Shown here piece after piece: positions 18,320 to 26,721 of a stretch of DNA of 49,960 nucleotides. The notes below the pieces were generated by a model that made no database searches, was not told the DNA's origin, and saw nothing but the letters and a program-made list of their open reading frames with translations. Within the stretch, counting starts at the first letter, position 1; the number at the start of each line of letters is the position of its first letter. The DNA is taken from assembly GCA_014584695.1 (NCBI GenBank), contig JACTMI010000038.1, positions 1-49,960 on the forward strand, written 5' to 3'. Position numbers and translations under genes: made by a program. This stretch comes from Acidobacteriota bacterium. GTDB taxonomy: Bacteria > Acidobacteriota > Thermoanaerobaculia > Multivoradales > JAGPDF01.

Positions 18320-20902
18320 GTGCAACCGGCGAGCGGCGGGGCGCCGGCCGTGACCGGCGCCGGCGACGGTGGCGCGGGCGGCTGGATCGGCCGGCCCTTC
18401 CGGCGCGTCGACGGCCACGCCAAGGTGACCGGCGAGACGCGCTTCGCCGACGACCTCGCCCTGCCGCGCCAAGCCTTCCTCAAGCTCGTCCGCTCGACCG
18501 TCCCCCACGGCCGGATCCGCTCGATCGACACCGCGCGCGCCGCGGCGCTGCCGGGCGTGCTGGGCTTCCTCACCGGCCGCGACCTGCCGACGCCGTTCGG
18601 CATCCTGCCGGTCTCCCAGGACGAGCACGCGCTGGCCCTCGAAGTCGTCCGCCACGTCGGCGATCCGGTGGCCGCCGTCGCCGCCACCAGCGAGGATGCC
18701 GCCCAAGCCGCCGCGCTCGCCGTCGAGGTCGACTACGAGCCGCTGCCGACGATCGCCACCGTCGAGGAGGCCATCGCGACCCCGGAGCCTCAGCTCCACC
18801 CCTACGCCGACCGCGGCAACCTGCACAAGGTGCTGTCGATGGAGTTCGGCGACGTCGAGGCGGGTTTCGCCGCGGCGGAGAGGATCTTCGAGGACCTCTT
18901 CTTCTACGACGGCAACACCCATCTGCCGCTCGAGCAGCACGCCACGGTGGCGGCGCCCGAGGACGGCGGGCGGCTCACGGTCTGGTCCTCGACCCAGACG
19001 CCGCACTACCTGCACCGCGCGCTGACCAAGGTCCTCGGGCTGCCGGCTGCGCGGATCCGCGTCGTCGCCAGCCCCAATGGCGGCGGCTTCGGCGGCAAGT
19101 CGGATCCGTTCGGACACGAGATCGTCTGCGCCGCGATGGCGCTGCGCCTCGGGCGGCCGGTGAAGATCTCGCTCACCCGCGAGGAGGTCTTCGCCTGTCA
19201 CCGCGGCCGCCACCCGGTCGCGATGCGGTTGAGAACCGGCGTGCGGAGCGACGGCACGCTCACCGCCCAGACGCTGCAGACCGCCCTCGACGGCGGCGCC
19301 TACGGCAGCTACGGCGTCGCCTCGACTTACTACACCGGCGCCCTGCAGACGGTCACCTACCGGCTGCCGAGCTACCGCTTCGAATCGGTCCGCGCCTTCA
19401 CCAACAAGCCGGCCTGCGGCCCCAAGCGGGGCCACGGCACGCCGCAGCCGCGCTTCGCCTGGGAGGTGCAGCTCGACAAGATCGCGGTCGAGCTCGGCCT
19501 CGACCCGGCCGAGCTGCGGCGGCGCAACCTCGAGCAGCCGGGCGCGGTGACCGCGAACTGGCTGAAGCTCGGCACCGTCGGCCTCGGCCGCTGCATCGAC
19601 GCCGTCGTCCGCGGCTCGGACTTCCAGCGCCGCTGGGGGCGCCTGCCGCCCGGCCGCGGCCTCGGGCTCGCCTGTGGCTCGTACCTGTGCGGCGCCGGCC
19701 TGCCGATCTACTGGAATCACATGCCGCAGTCCGGAGTCACCCTGCACGCCGACCGCGGCGGCGGCGTCGCGGTCTTCTGCGGCGCGGCCGAGATCGGCCA
19801 GGGCTCGGACTCGGTGCTCGCGGCGGTGGTCGCTGACTTGCTCGGCCTCGAGCTCGCGGACCTGCGCCTCTGCGTCGCCGACACCGCCTTCACCCCGGTC
19901 GACCTCGGCAGCTACTCGTCACGGGTGACCCTGATGATGGGACACGCGGCGCGCGAGGCCGCCGAGCGGCTCCGGTCGCGGATCGCCGAGGCGGTGGCCC
20001 AGCAGCTCGGAGTCCCGGCCGAGCGGCTGACCTTCGCCGAGCGCCGGGTCTTCGACGCTGCCGATCTGGCGCGCGGTCTGGGATGGGAGGAGGCGGTGAT
20101 CGCCACCGAGGCCCGCTTCGGCACGCTGTCGAGCTCGGGCAGCTATACGCCGCCGCGCTCGCCGGGCAGGTATCGCGGCGCCGGCGTCGGACCGTCGCCG
20201 ACCTATTCCTACTCGGCGGCGGTGGTCGAGGTCGAGGTCGATCGCGAAACCGGCGTCTGGCAGCCGCTCCACGTCTGGATCGCCCACGACATCGGCCGCG
20301 CCATCAACCCGGCGCTGGTGATGGGTCAGGTCGAGGGTTCGGTCTACATGGGGCTGGGCGAGGCGATGATGGAGGAGTCGGCGTTCCGCCGCCTCCCCCG
20401 CTCGCGCTCGCGGGCGCTGGTTCACAAGTTCCCCAGCCTGCTCGAGTACAAGAGCCCGACCTGCGCGGAGATGCCGCCGGTCACGACCTACCTGATCGAG
20501 GAGCCCGACCCGGCCGGTCCGTTCGGCGCCAAGGAGGTCGGCCAGGGGCCCTTGCTGCCGATCCCGCCGGCCTGCGCCAACGCGATCTTCGACGCCGTCG
20601 GCGTCCGCGTCGACCAGGTGCCGATCCACCCCCACCTGGTGCTCAAGGGCCTCGAGGCCGCCGCCAAGGGCCAGCCGGCGCGGGTCGGCCCGACGCGGTT
20701 TCCCGAGGTCGACTTCGGCTTCACGCTGAAGGTCCCGACTCCCTGGCAAGGGGGCGACGGCAAGGCCAGCAACGACGCCGAGTTCGAACGGGCGACCGGC
20801 CGCCGCGCCGAGCGGGGCACCATGGCCGAGCGCGAACAGGCCCTGCGCGCCGGCAGCGTCGAGGCGCTGACGACGAAGCTCGAAGGCACGCGAGGCGACT
20901 GA
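18320..20902 (+). CDS. hcrA: Molybdenum hydroxylase large subunit (HcrA-like, molybdopterin-binding)
   Basis: This is the 860 aa catalytic subunit of the xanthine-oxidase family. IGRPFRRVDGHAKVTGETRFADDL opens the aldehyde-oxidase a/b hammerhead domain. The molybdopterin-binding domain has NGGGFGGKSDPFGHE, GAYGSYGV, AAEIGQGSDS and a C-terminal FGAKEVGQGP, in which Glu739 corresponds to the catalytic base of the family. GTG at 18320 is preceded by GGAGAG with 8 nt spacing. The tail beyond ~785 (FPEVDFGFTLKVPTP...) is longer than in the Thauera enzyme as I recall it. One base separates it from the FAD subunit gene. The most likely reaction is reductive dehydroxylation of 4-hydroxybenzoyl-CoA, inferred mainly from the partner subunit. 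Confidence 0.85.
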   Translation: MQPASGGAPAVTGAGDGGAGGWIGRPFRRVDGHAKVTGETRFADDLALPRQAFLKLVRSTVPHGRIRSIDTARAAALPGVLGFLTGRDLPTPFGILPVSQDEHALALEVVRHVGDPVAAVAATSEDAAQAAALAVEVDYEPLPTIATVEEAIATPEPQLHPYADRGNLHKVLSMEFGDVEAGFAAAERIFEDLFFYDGNTHLPLEQHATVAAPEDGGRLTVWSSTQTPHYLHRALTKVLGLPAARIRVVASPNGGGFGGKSDPFGHEIVCAAMALRLGRPVKISLTREEVFACHRGRHPVAMRLRTGVRSDGTLTAQTLQTALDGGAYGSYGVASTYYTGALQTVTYRLPSYRFESVRAFTNKPACGPKRGHGTPQPRFAWEVQLDKIAVELGLDPAELRRRNLEQPGAVTANWLKLGTVGLGRCIDAVVRGSDFQRRWGRLPPGRGLGLACGSYLCGAGLPIYWNHMPQSGVTLHADRGGGVAVFCGAAEIGQGSDSVLAAVVADLLGLELADLRLCVADTAFTPVDLGSYSSRVTLMMGHAAREAAERLRSRIAEAVAQQLGVPAERLTFAERRVFDAADLARGLGWEEAVIATEARFGTLSSSGSYTPPRSPGRYRGAGVGPSPTYSYSAAVVEVEVDRETGVWQPLHVWIAHDIGRAINPALVMGQVEGSVYMGLGEAMMEESAFRRLPRSRSRALVHKFPSLLEYKSPTCAEMPPVTTYLIEEPDPAGPFGAKEVGQGPLLPIPPACANAIFDAVGVRVDQVPIHPHLVLKGLEAAAKGQPARVGPTRFPEVDFGFTLKVPTPWQGGDGKASNDAEFERATGRRAERGTMAEREQALRAGSVEALTTKLEGTRGD

Positions 20903-20903
20903 C

Positions 20904-21920
20904 GTGCTCCGGCTCCCGCCCTTCCGCCTGCACCAACCCGCGACGATCGAGGAGGCGGCTGCGATCCTCGCCGGCGAGGGCGACGCCGCGCGCCTGGTCG
21001 CCGGCGGCACCGACCTGTGGCCGAATCTCAAGCGTGGCCACCAGCGCGCCGAGCAGGTGATCGCGCTGCGCGGCATCGCCGGGCTCGGCGGAATTGCCGG
21101 CATGGGCGGCATGGACGGCGGCGCGGAGCTGCGCATCGGCGCCACCGCCGCGCTCACGGAGGTCGAGCGCCACGCCCTGGTGCGCGACCGCTTTCCGGCG
21201 CTGGCGAGCGCGGTCGAGTCGATCTCCTCGCCGGTGCTGCGCAACATGGGCACGCTCGGCGGCAACCTCTGCCTCGACACCCGCTGCACCTACTACAACC
21301 AGACCGAGGAATGGCGGCGCGCCATCTCCTACTGCATGAAGGCCGCGGGGTCCGTCTGCTGGGTGGCGCCGAGCTCGCCGCGCTGCTGGGCGGTGCAGTC
21401 CGCCGACTCGGCGCCGATGCTGGTGGCCCTCGGGGCGAGCGTCACGCTGGTCTCGGCCGCGGGCGAGCGCGAGCTGCCGGTCTCGGCGCTCTACCGCGAC
21501 GACGGCATGGACTATCTCGCCAAGCGGCGCGAGGAGATCGTGACCGAGATCCGCCTGCCGGCCGCAAGCGCCGCTCCGCGCTGCCGCAGCGCATTCTTCA
21601 AGCTGCGCCGCCGGGGCTCGATCGACTTCGGCGTCCTCTCGGTCGCGGTCGCGCTGTGGCTCGACGGCGAAGTGGTGAGCGACGCCCGCATCGTGCTCGG
21701 CTCGATCGCCTCGCTCCCTTCGCCCGCGACCGCGGCCGCGGCGGAGCTGGTCGGACGGCCGCTCACCGAGGAGGCGATCCGCGCCGCCGCCGAGCAGTCC
21801 CGCGCCGCCGCCACGCCGATGGACAACACCGACCTCGACCCCCGCTGGCGCGGCCAGGTCACCCCGGTCTACGTCGCCCGCACCCTGCGCGCCGCCGCCG
21901 GCCTGCCGGCGCCAAGGTGA
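20904..21920 (+). CDS. hcrB: FAD- and [4Fe-4S]-subunit of 4-hydroxybenzoyl-CoA reductase-like enzyme (HcrB-like)
   Basis: The 338 aa subunit has a PCMH-type FAD domain (LVAGGTDLWPNLKRG, MGTLGGNLCLDTRC) and a CO-dehydrogenase flavoprotein C-terminal domain. The FAD loop carries an insertion with Cys128, Cys144, Cys152 and Cys161. Their spacings (16, 8, 9) equal those of the cysteines holding the extra [4Fe-4S] cluster of Thauera HcrB (122, 138, 146, 155 as I recall). That cluster separates 4-hydroxybenzoyl-CoA reductases from other xanthine-oxidase-family enzymes, which run oxidatively. A Gly/Met-rich insertion (GIAGLGGIAGMGGMDGG, 57-73) is unusual. The start is a GTG one base after the hcrA stop. 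Confidence 0.85.
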   Translation: MLRLPPFRLHQPATIEEAAAILAGEGDAARLVAGGTDLWPNLKRGHQRAEQVIALRGIAGLGGIAGMGGMDGGAELRIGATAALTEVERHALVRDRFPALASAVESISSPVLRNMGTLGGNLCLDTRCTYYNQTEEWRRAISYCMKAAGSVCWVAPSSPRCWAVQSADSAPMLVALGASVTLVSAAGERELPVSALYRDDGMDYLAKRREEIVTEIRLPAASAAPRCRSAFFKLRRRGSIDFGVLSVAVALWLDGEVVSDARIVLGSIASLPSPATAAAAELVGRPLTEEAIRAAAEQSRAAATPMDNTDLDPRWRGQVTPVYVARTLRAAAGLPAPR

Positions 21921-22079
21921 CCGGGCCCCACAGCGAGAAAGCTCGAGCCGTCTCGAGCGCGCGACGGTGTCGACCTCGCGAGGCTGGAAGAGCCCATCGA
22001 GAGAGGAAGCCGCTGGCGAGGCATCGCCTCCGGCGAAGCCCCCGTGGGCCACGAGAAGATGCTCGACTTCGCCGACTAG
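21921..22079 (+). pseudogene. Possible 5'-deleted remnant of a small antitoxin-like gene
   Basis: The frame directly after hcrB stays open to a TAG at 22077 and reads like protein near its end: GVDLARLEEPIERGSRWRGI then ASGEAPVGHEKMLDFAD. There is no start codon before the internal GTG/ATG near the end. The tail recalls short Phd/ParD-type antitoxins, but this is resemblance only. It may also be chance reading of a GC-rich spacer. Confidence 0.2.
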
Positions 22080-22174
22080 CGCCGCGCTCACCTTCTCCCC
22101 TCGATGGCGGCTTTTCAGAACGTCTCGATCTCGCAAGCGCCTCGCCTGGAGAGCTCGTCGGATTCGTCACGCGC

Positions 22175-22180
22175 TAGAGT
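22175..22180 (+). promoter_or_regulatory. -10-like TAGAGT 8 nt before the beta-lactamase ATG
   Basis: TAGAGT is followed by 8 nt and the ATG at 22189, and no Shine-Dalgarno is seen. The arrangement matches other probable leaderless genes in the window. Confidence 0.35.
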
Positions 22181-22188
22181 TCCGTGCC

Positions 22189-23028
22189 ATGCCGCCGCGC
22201 TTCGACTCCCTCCGCTGCCTCGCCCCGCTCGGCCGATTTCTGGCCGTCACCTCGCTGCTCTTCGTAACTTCAGTTGCCCACGCCTCCGAATGGAGGGAGC
22301 GCCCGGAGTGGGGGCGCTTCTTCTCCGCGGCCGGGGTCACCGGCACGATCGCGGTCGACGACCGGCGGTCCGGGGAGCGTTCGGTCTGGAATCCGGGCCG
22401 CGCCGCGACCCGTTTCCTCCCCGCTTCGACCTTCAAGATCCCGCACGCCCTGTTCGCCCTCGAAGCGGGGATCGTGCGCGACGAGTTCCAGGTGTTCCGC
22501 TGGGACGGCAAACCCCGCGAGATCGCCTCCTGGAACCGCGACCACGACCTGCGCTCGTCGATGCGCAACTCGGTGGTCTGGGTCTACCAGGACTTCGCCC
22601 GCCAGCTCGGCGACGAGCGCGAGCGGCGAGAGATGGCCCGCATCGGCTACGGCAACGCCGACACCTCGGGGGGCGTCGAGCGCTTCTGGCTGGACGGCGG
22701 GCTGCGGATCTCGCCCTACGAGCAAATCGACTTCCTGGCGCGCCTCTATCGCAACGAGCTCCCCTACGCCCGCGAGCACCAGCGACTGGTCAAGGACATC
22801 CTGATCGTCGAGGCCGGCCGCGACTGGATCCTGCGCGCCAAGACCGGCTGGGCCGCGCGCGTGCAGGTCGCCCACGGCTGGTGGGTCGGCTGGGTCGAGC
22901 ACCCCGCGGGCCCGGTCTTCTTCGCGCTCAACATCGAGATGCCCAACGGCAGCGCCGACGCGCCGAAGCGCGAGGCCATCGCCCGCGAGGTCTTGCGCGC
23001 CGCCGGCGCGCTGCCCTCCAAGCCCTGA
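22189..23028 (+). CDS. Class D (OXA-type) beta-lactamase
   Basis: This 279 aa exported serine beta-lactamase/penicillin-binding fold protein has a signal peptide at 1-32 (hydrophobic FLAVTSLLFVTSVA, cleavage near AHA-SE). Class D motifs are all present and in order: STFK (80-83) with the nucleophile Ser80 and the carbamylatable Lys83, SVV (128-130) for SxV, YGN (154-156), WLDG (167-170) and KTG (218-220). FKIPHALFALEAG and GWWVGWVEHP are typical. Length is usual for the class. It could hydrolyse beta-lactams or be a chromosomal housekeeping homologue. Base composition matches its neighbours and no mobile element flanks it, so recent acquisition is not suggested. Confidence 0.93.
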   Translation: MPPRFDSLRCLAPLGRFLAVTSLLFVTSVAHASEWRERPEWGRFFSAAGVTGTIAVDDRRSGERSVWNPGRAATRFLPASTFKIPHALFALEAGIVRDEFQVFRWDGKPREIASWNRDHDLRSSMRNSVVWVYQDFARQLGDERERREMARIGYGNADTSGGVERFWLDGGLRISPYEQIDFLARLYRNELPYAREHQRLVKDILIVEAGRDWILRAKTGWAARVQVAHGWWVGWVEHPAGPVFFALNIEMPNGSADAPKREAIAREVLRAAGALPSKP

Positions 23029-23051
23029 TTCCGAGCGACCCGGCGAGACCG

Positions 23052-23627
23052 ATGCGACCCGAGCAGATCCGAGCCCTCGCCTACCTCCGGCGCCGCGGCA
23101 CCGAAGCGCCCGTCGAAGAGGTTCGCGCGCGGGTGGCGGCGACCTACGGCGCGGTCGAGGCGCTGATCGATGCCGTGCCGGCGGCGGTTGCCCGCGAGCA
23201 CCGGCCGACCTCCGGCTGGTGCATTCAAGAGGTGGCCGACCACCTGCTCGAGAGCGACCGGCCCGCGCTCGGGCAGCTCGCTCGCCTGCTCGCCGGCGAG
23301 AGTGTCGATGCGCCCATTCCGGCCAGCCTGCAGTCGGCGCGGCCTCACGATCGCGACTGGTCCGAGCTGCGCGCCGAGCTGCGCGCGCTCCACCGCGAGC
23401 TGCTGGCTCTGCTCGAGCGCGCGCACGACGGCATCCCGCAGAGCGCGACCGGCGCGGTCCAGATGGTGGTCCCGTGCGCGCGCGCGGACGGCTCACTCGA
23501 GCCCGTCTCGTGGGTCGAGCGGCTCGACTGGAAGGCCTTCGCGCTCGTCCTCCACGCCCACAACCGCCAGCACATCGACCAGATCGAGCGGATCCTGGCG
23601 GCACCGTCGGACGGTTCCGGAGGCTGA
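23052..23627 (+). CDS. DinB-like (DUF664/YfiT superfamily) protein
   Basis: This is a 191 aa helical-bundle protein. The DinB metal-binding histidine pattern is present: VADHLLESD early in the bundle and HAHNRQHIDQIERIL at the C-terminus, matching the H...HxxxH arrangement of the superfamily. Members are metal-dependent transferases using small thiols or uncharacterised enzymes; no specific substrate can be proposed. It begins 23 bp after the beta-lactamase stop on the same strand and probably shares its transcript. The first ~35 residues (IRALAYLRRRGTEAPVEEVR) are an extra N-terminal segment. Confidence 0.75.
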   Translation: MRPEQIRALAYLRRRGTEAPVEEVRARVAATYGAVEALIDAVPAAVAREHRPTSGWCIQEVADHLLESDRPALGQLARLLAGESVDAPIPASLQSARPHDRDWSELRAELRALHRELLALLERAHDGIPQSATGAVQMVVPCARADGSLEPVSWVERLDWKAFALVLHAHNRQHIDQIERILAAPSDGSGG

Positions 23628-23730
23628 CCACCCCGCTGGGGGGTGCGACGGCGGCGGGGCGGAAGGCAAGATCACCGGTGAGCCTCCGCGTGCAGGCCGA
23701 AGAGACGCTGGGCGGGGACGGGAGGGCGAG

Positions 23731-24726
23731 ATGGAGCTCGGGACGCGGTACCTCGGACTCGACTTGGAGAATCCGCTGGTGGTCGGTTCGTCGCCGATGG
23801 CGTGCGATCTCGATCTGGCGCGGCGTCTGGAGGATGCCGGGGCGGCCGCGATCGTGATGCCCTCGCTGTTCGAAGAGCAGCTGCTCGGGCAGCAGCTCGA
23901 GGCCGGCCTGCCGATCGACGAGCCGGCGGCGCAGTTCCTCGGCGTGCGCGAGCAGTTGCCCGTGCCGGAGAGCTACGCGCTCTCGCCGGACGACTACTAC
24001 GAGCGGATCGCACGGCTCAAGCGGACTGTCGCGATCCCCGTCATCGCCTCGCTCAACGGCCACTCCGCCGGCTACTGGCTCGAGGCCGCCGGCTATCTCG
24101 AGTCGGCCGGAGCCGACGCCCTCGAGCTCAACGTCTATCGGGTGGCGACGGATGCGACGCGCCCCGCCGAAGCGATCGAGCGCGAGACCGCCGAGGTCGT
24201 GCGCGCCGCCCACGAAGCGGTGCGACTGCCGATCGCCGTCAAGCTCTCGCCCTTCTACACCTCGCTACCCCACGTGGCCGCGCGGCTGGCCGGCGCCGGC
24301 GCCGAGGGGCTGGTGCTGTTCAATCGCTTCTACCAGCCGGATATCGATCTCGAGACGCTCGCCGTCGAGCGGCAGCTCGCGCTCTCCGACCCGGCCGAGC
24401 TGCTGCTGCGGCTGCGCTGGCTCGCCATCCTGCGCGGGCATCACGGCCTGGCGCTGGCGGCGAGCGGCGGTGTCCACTCCGCCGCCGACGCCGCCAAGGC
24501 GCTGCTCGCCGGCGCCGACGTCGTCCAGCTCGTCTCGGTGCTGCTGCGCCACGGTCCGACGGCGCTCACCCGCATCCGCTCCGAGCTCGTGAGCTGGCTG
24601 GCCGAGCGCAGCTTCCTCTCGGTCGACGAAGCGCGTGGCCGCCTCTCGCTCGCCGGCGCCACCTCGCCCGACGCCTACGAGCGCGCGAACTACCTCCATT
24701 TCCTCCAGCCCCCGAGCACCGGCTAG
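23731..24726 (+). CDS. Dihydroorotate dehydrogenase-like flavoprotein
   Basis: This is a 331 aa TIM-barrel protein related to class 1 dihydroorotate dehydrogenases. It has MELGTRYLGLDLENPLVVGS, AGYLESAGADALELNVY, the phosphate/FMN-site segment AVKLSPFYTSLPHVAARL, and the C-terminal FMN-binding AASGGVHSAADAAKALLAGA with VQLVSVLLRHGP. This variant family is annotated 'dihydroorotate dehydrogenase-like' and is usually found outside pyrimidine operons, often near pyruvate:ferredoxin oxidoreductase. No pyr genes are nearby here, so a pyrimidine role is doubtful. GGGAGGGCGAG directly precedes the ATG. It converges on the hydrolase-LuxR gene, 53 bp away. Confidence 0.86.
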   Translation: MELGTRYLGLDLENPLVVGSSPMACDLDLARRLEDAGAAAIVMPSLFEEQLLGQQLEAGLPIDEPAAQFLGVREQLPVPESYALSPDDYYERIARLKRTVAIPVIASLNGHSAGYWLEAAGYLESAGADALELNVYRVATDATRPAEAIERETAEVVRAAHEAVRLPIAVKLSPFYTSLPHVAARLAGAGAEGLVLFNRFYQPDIDLETLAVERQLALSDPAELLLRLRWLAILRGHHGLALAASGGVHSAADAAKALLAGADVVQLVSVLLRHGPTALTRIRSELVSWLAERSFLSVDEARGRLSLAGATSPDAYERANYLHFLQPPSTG

Positions 24727-24779
24727 CCCGACCGGCTCCGCGCACGTCGCGCGCGTCGGTGGCATCCGGTCTTGCTCCG

Positions 24780-25871
24780 TCAGGAGCGAAAGTGGTGGTC
24801 GCGGGCGAAGACGATGGCCTGGGCGCGGGTCCAGACGCCGAGCTTGTCGAAGAGGTTCGAGACGTGGTTGCGGACGGTCTTGTCGGCAATGCCGAGCCGT
24901 CCGGCGATGTCGGCGTTGCCGAGGCCCTCGGTGATCAGAGCCAGGACCTCGCGCTCGCGCGGGCTCAAGCTCGCGAAGGCGGCGGCCTCCTCGCCGGGGC
25001 GCGGCTCCTGCCGCGGCGTGACCCCGGTGAAATCGAGCACCGCCTCCCGGAACCGAGCCCAGGCGGGCTCCGCCTCGAGCAGGATGTGGTTCGCCGAGTC
25101 GAGCTCGACGAACTCGGCGCCGGGGATCTCGGCGGCGAGGGTCCGCCCCGACTCGAGCGGCACGACTTCGTCGGCGCGCGCGTGCAGGACGAGCGTCGGT
25201 ACGCGCAGCTCGGGCAGCAGCGCGCGGACGTCGACCTCGGCGCGCGAGCGCAGAAGGTGGACGGCGTTGCCGGGCGAGGTGGTCTTGAGGCAGAGCTCGT
25301 TGAACCAGTCGAGCTGTTCGTCGCTGCCACCCGGGATGAAACGCGAAGTGAACAGCTGCCGGAAGACCGGGTTCGGCCGCCCCCAGCCGTGGTCGATCAG
25401 CTCGATCATCGCCCCGTAGCGGCGCCGGTCGGTCTCCCGCCCCCGCTTGCCCCAGCCCTCGGCGTAGCTGCCGTAGAGGATCAGACCGCGCACGCGCTCC
25501 GGGTGCCGAACCGCGTACTGCACCGCCGGCGCTCCCCCCTGCGAGATCCCGAGCAGCACGATCGGCTCCGGGCAGCCCGCGGCGTCGACCACCGCTTCCA
25601 GGTCCCCGAACCAGCGCTCGCGCGAGAGGTCGCCGACCACCCAATCGCTCATGCCGCAGCCACGCTCGTCGTAGCGCAAGAAGCGGAAGTGGGAGGAGAA
25701 GAACTCGATCCAGTGCCGCCAGACCGGGCTCTCCCACTCGAGCTCCAGGTGGGTGAGCCAGTTCGCGGCCTTGACCAGGGTCGGACCGCGGCCGGCCTCC
25801 GCCCAGGCCAGCCGCACGCCGTCCGGGGTTCGGAGGTAGCGGATCGACTGGCGGGCGCGCGGTTCGGTCAA
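24780..25871 (-). CDS. Alpha/beta hydrolase fused to a LuxR-type DNA-binding domain
   Basis: The 363 aa protein has two domains. Residues ~10-275 form an alpha/beta hydrolase with nucleophile elbow GISQGG, the acid in HARADEVVP and the His in SANHILLE, so the catalytic triad looks intact. Residues ~295-360 are a LuxR/GerE helix-turn-helix: LSPREREVLALITEGLGNAD, then KTVRNHVSNLFDKLGV. The hydrolase domain probably senses or cleaves a small hydrophobic effector and controls DNA binding. No receiver domain is present. The start is TTG with GGAGGG about 11 nt upstream; a GTG 24 nt further up is possible. It is transcribed divergently from the osmC-monooxygenase genes, which are its obvious candidate targets. 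Confidence 0.88.
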   Translation of the reverse strand: MTEPRARQSIRYLRTPDGVRLAWAEAGRGPTLVKAANWLTHLELEWESPVWRHWIEFFSSHFRFLRYDERGCGMSDWVVGDLSRERWFGDLEAVVDAAGCPEPIVLLGISQGGAPAVQYAVRHPERVRGLILYGSYAEGWGKRGRETDRRRYGAMIELIDHGWGRPNPVFRQLFTSRFIPGGSDEQLDWFNELCLKTTSPGNAVHLLRSRAEVDVRALLPELRVPTLVLHARADEVVPLESGRTLAAEIPGAEFVELDSANHILLEAEPAWARFREAVLDFTGVTPRQEPRPGEEAAAFASLSPREREVLALITEGLGNADIAGRLGIADKTVRNHVSNLFDKLGVWTRAQAIVFARDHHFRS

Positions 25872-25909
25872 GTCGGGGTTTCCCTCCGGGGACACGCGGT
25901 CCGGGACAG

Positions 25910-25953
25910 ATGTCCGGGGGTTCGGGGGTTCGATTGTAGCCGACCCGGGACAT
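25910..25953. promoter_or_regulatory. Inverted repeat in the hydrolase-LuxR / osmC divergent promoter region
   Basis: ATGTCCGGG (25910-25918) and CCCGGGACAT (25944-25953) form an inverted repeat with one extra G. A third GGGACA half-site lies at 25903-25908. The position 39 bp upstream of the LuxR-type gene makes it a candidate autoregulatory operator. Confidence 0.4.
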
Positions 25954-26090
25954 CCGCCCGATGACGCGCGCGGTCCCGGCGGGCGATCCTCCCCTCGACG
26001 CGGCAAGGCGGGCATCGGGCCCGCCGGACCCGCGCCGAGACTCCGGGCGCAACCGCTGAGCGCGGCCGCCTTCCGACCGAGGAGGACCCC

Positions 26091-26681
26091 ATGAGCCGGA
26101 CGATCGAACAGCGAGCCGAGACCAGAACCGCCGCGCCCCTGAACGGCGTCGACACCCCGACACTCTTCGCCACCATCGACGCGGTGCGCGCCCAGCCCGA
26201 GCTCGCTCGCTTCACCTGGCGGGCGAGCAACCGCTGGCTCGAAGGGACCCACAGCCGCAGCCGCGCCGAGACCTTCAGCGGCGCCGGCGGCGACCACGCG
26301 CACGCCACCACGTTCCACTTCGACGGCGACCATCCGGCGGTGCTGGTCGGCAAGGACCAGGGGCCGACGCCGGTCGAGTTCCTGCTCTACGGCCTGGCCG
26401 CCTGCCTGACCGCCGGCATCGCCAACATCGCGGCGGCGCGCGGCGTCACCCTCACCGCGGTCGAATCGACGGTCGAAGGCGAGATGGACCTGCGCGGGAT
26501 CCTCGGCCTCTCGGACGAAGTGCGCAACGGTTACCAGGGGATCACCGTCCGCTTCCGGATCGCGGGCGACGCGCCGCCCGAGAAGCTGCGCGCGATCGTC
26601 GAGCAGTCGCGCTCCCGCTCGGCGGTCTTCGACGTGCTGACCAAGGGCACGCCGGTCGAGATCCTGGTCGAGGCCGCCTGA
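26091..26681 (+). CDS. OsmC-family protein
   Basis: This 196 aa peroxiredoxin-fold protein contains the first redox Cys in LLYGLAACLTAGIANIAAARG. The second site, normally a Cys in a CPV-type motif, is Ser here (SRSRSAVFDVLTKGTPVEI), as in the larger OsmC-like subgroup, so classical two-Cys peroxide reduction is unlikely. The N-terminus is ~60 residues longer than E. coli OsmC. GAGGAGGACCCC directly before the ATG is an excellent ribosome-binding site. It is the first of three same-strand genes (OsmC and two flavoenzymes), suggesting redox or xenobiotic chemistry; the substrate is unknown. Confidence 0.88.
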   Translation: MSRTIEQRAETRTAAPLNGVDTPTLFATIDAVRAQPELARFTWRASNRWLEGTHSRSRAETFSGAGGDHAHATTFHFDGDHPAVLVGKDQGPTPVEFLLYGLAACLTAGIANIAAARGVTLTAVESTVEGEMDLRGILGLSDEVRNGYQGITVRFRIAGDAPPEKLRAIVEQSRSRSAVFDVLTKGTPVEILVEAA

Positions 26682-26721
26682 GGCGCGCGGCGGACCGGGG
26701 CCCCGGAGGAGAGCGCGCGCG

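Noticed and set aside
17512-21920. Aerobic CO dehydrogenase (coxMSL) or xanthine dehydrogenase
   Set aside because: The FAD subunit contains the four-Cys [4Fe-4S] insertion, and I did not see a CoxL-type active-site loop in the large subunit.
23731-24726. Genuine pyrimidine-biosynthesis dihydroorotate dehydrogenase (pyrD)
   Set aside because: The sequence fits the DHOD-like side family and no pyrimidine genes are nearby.
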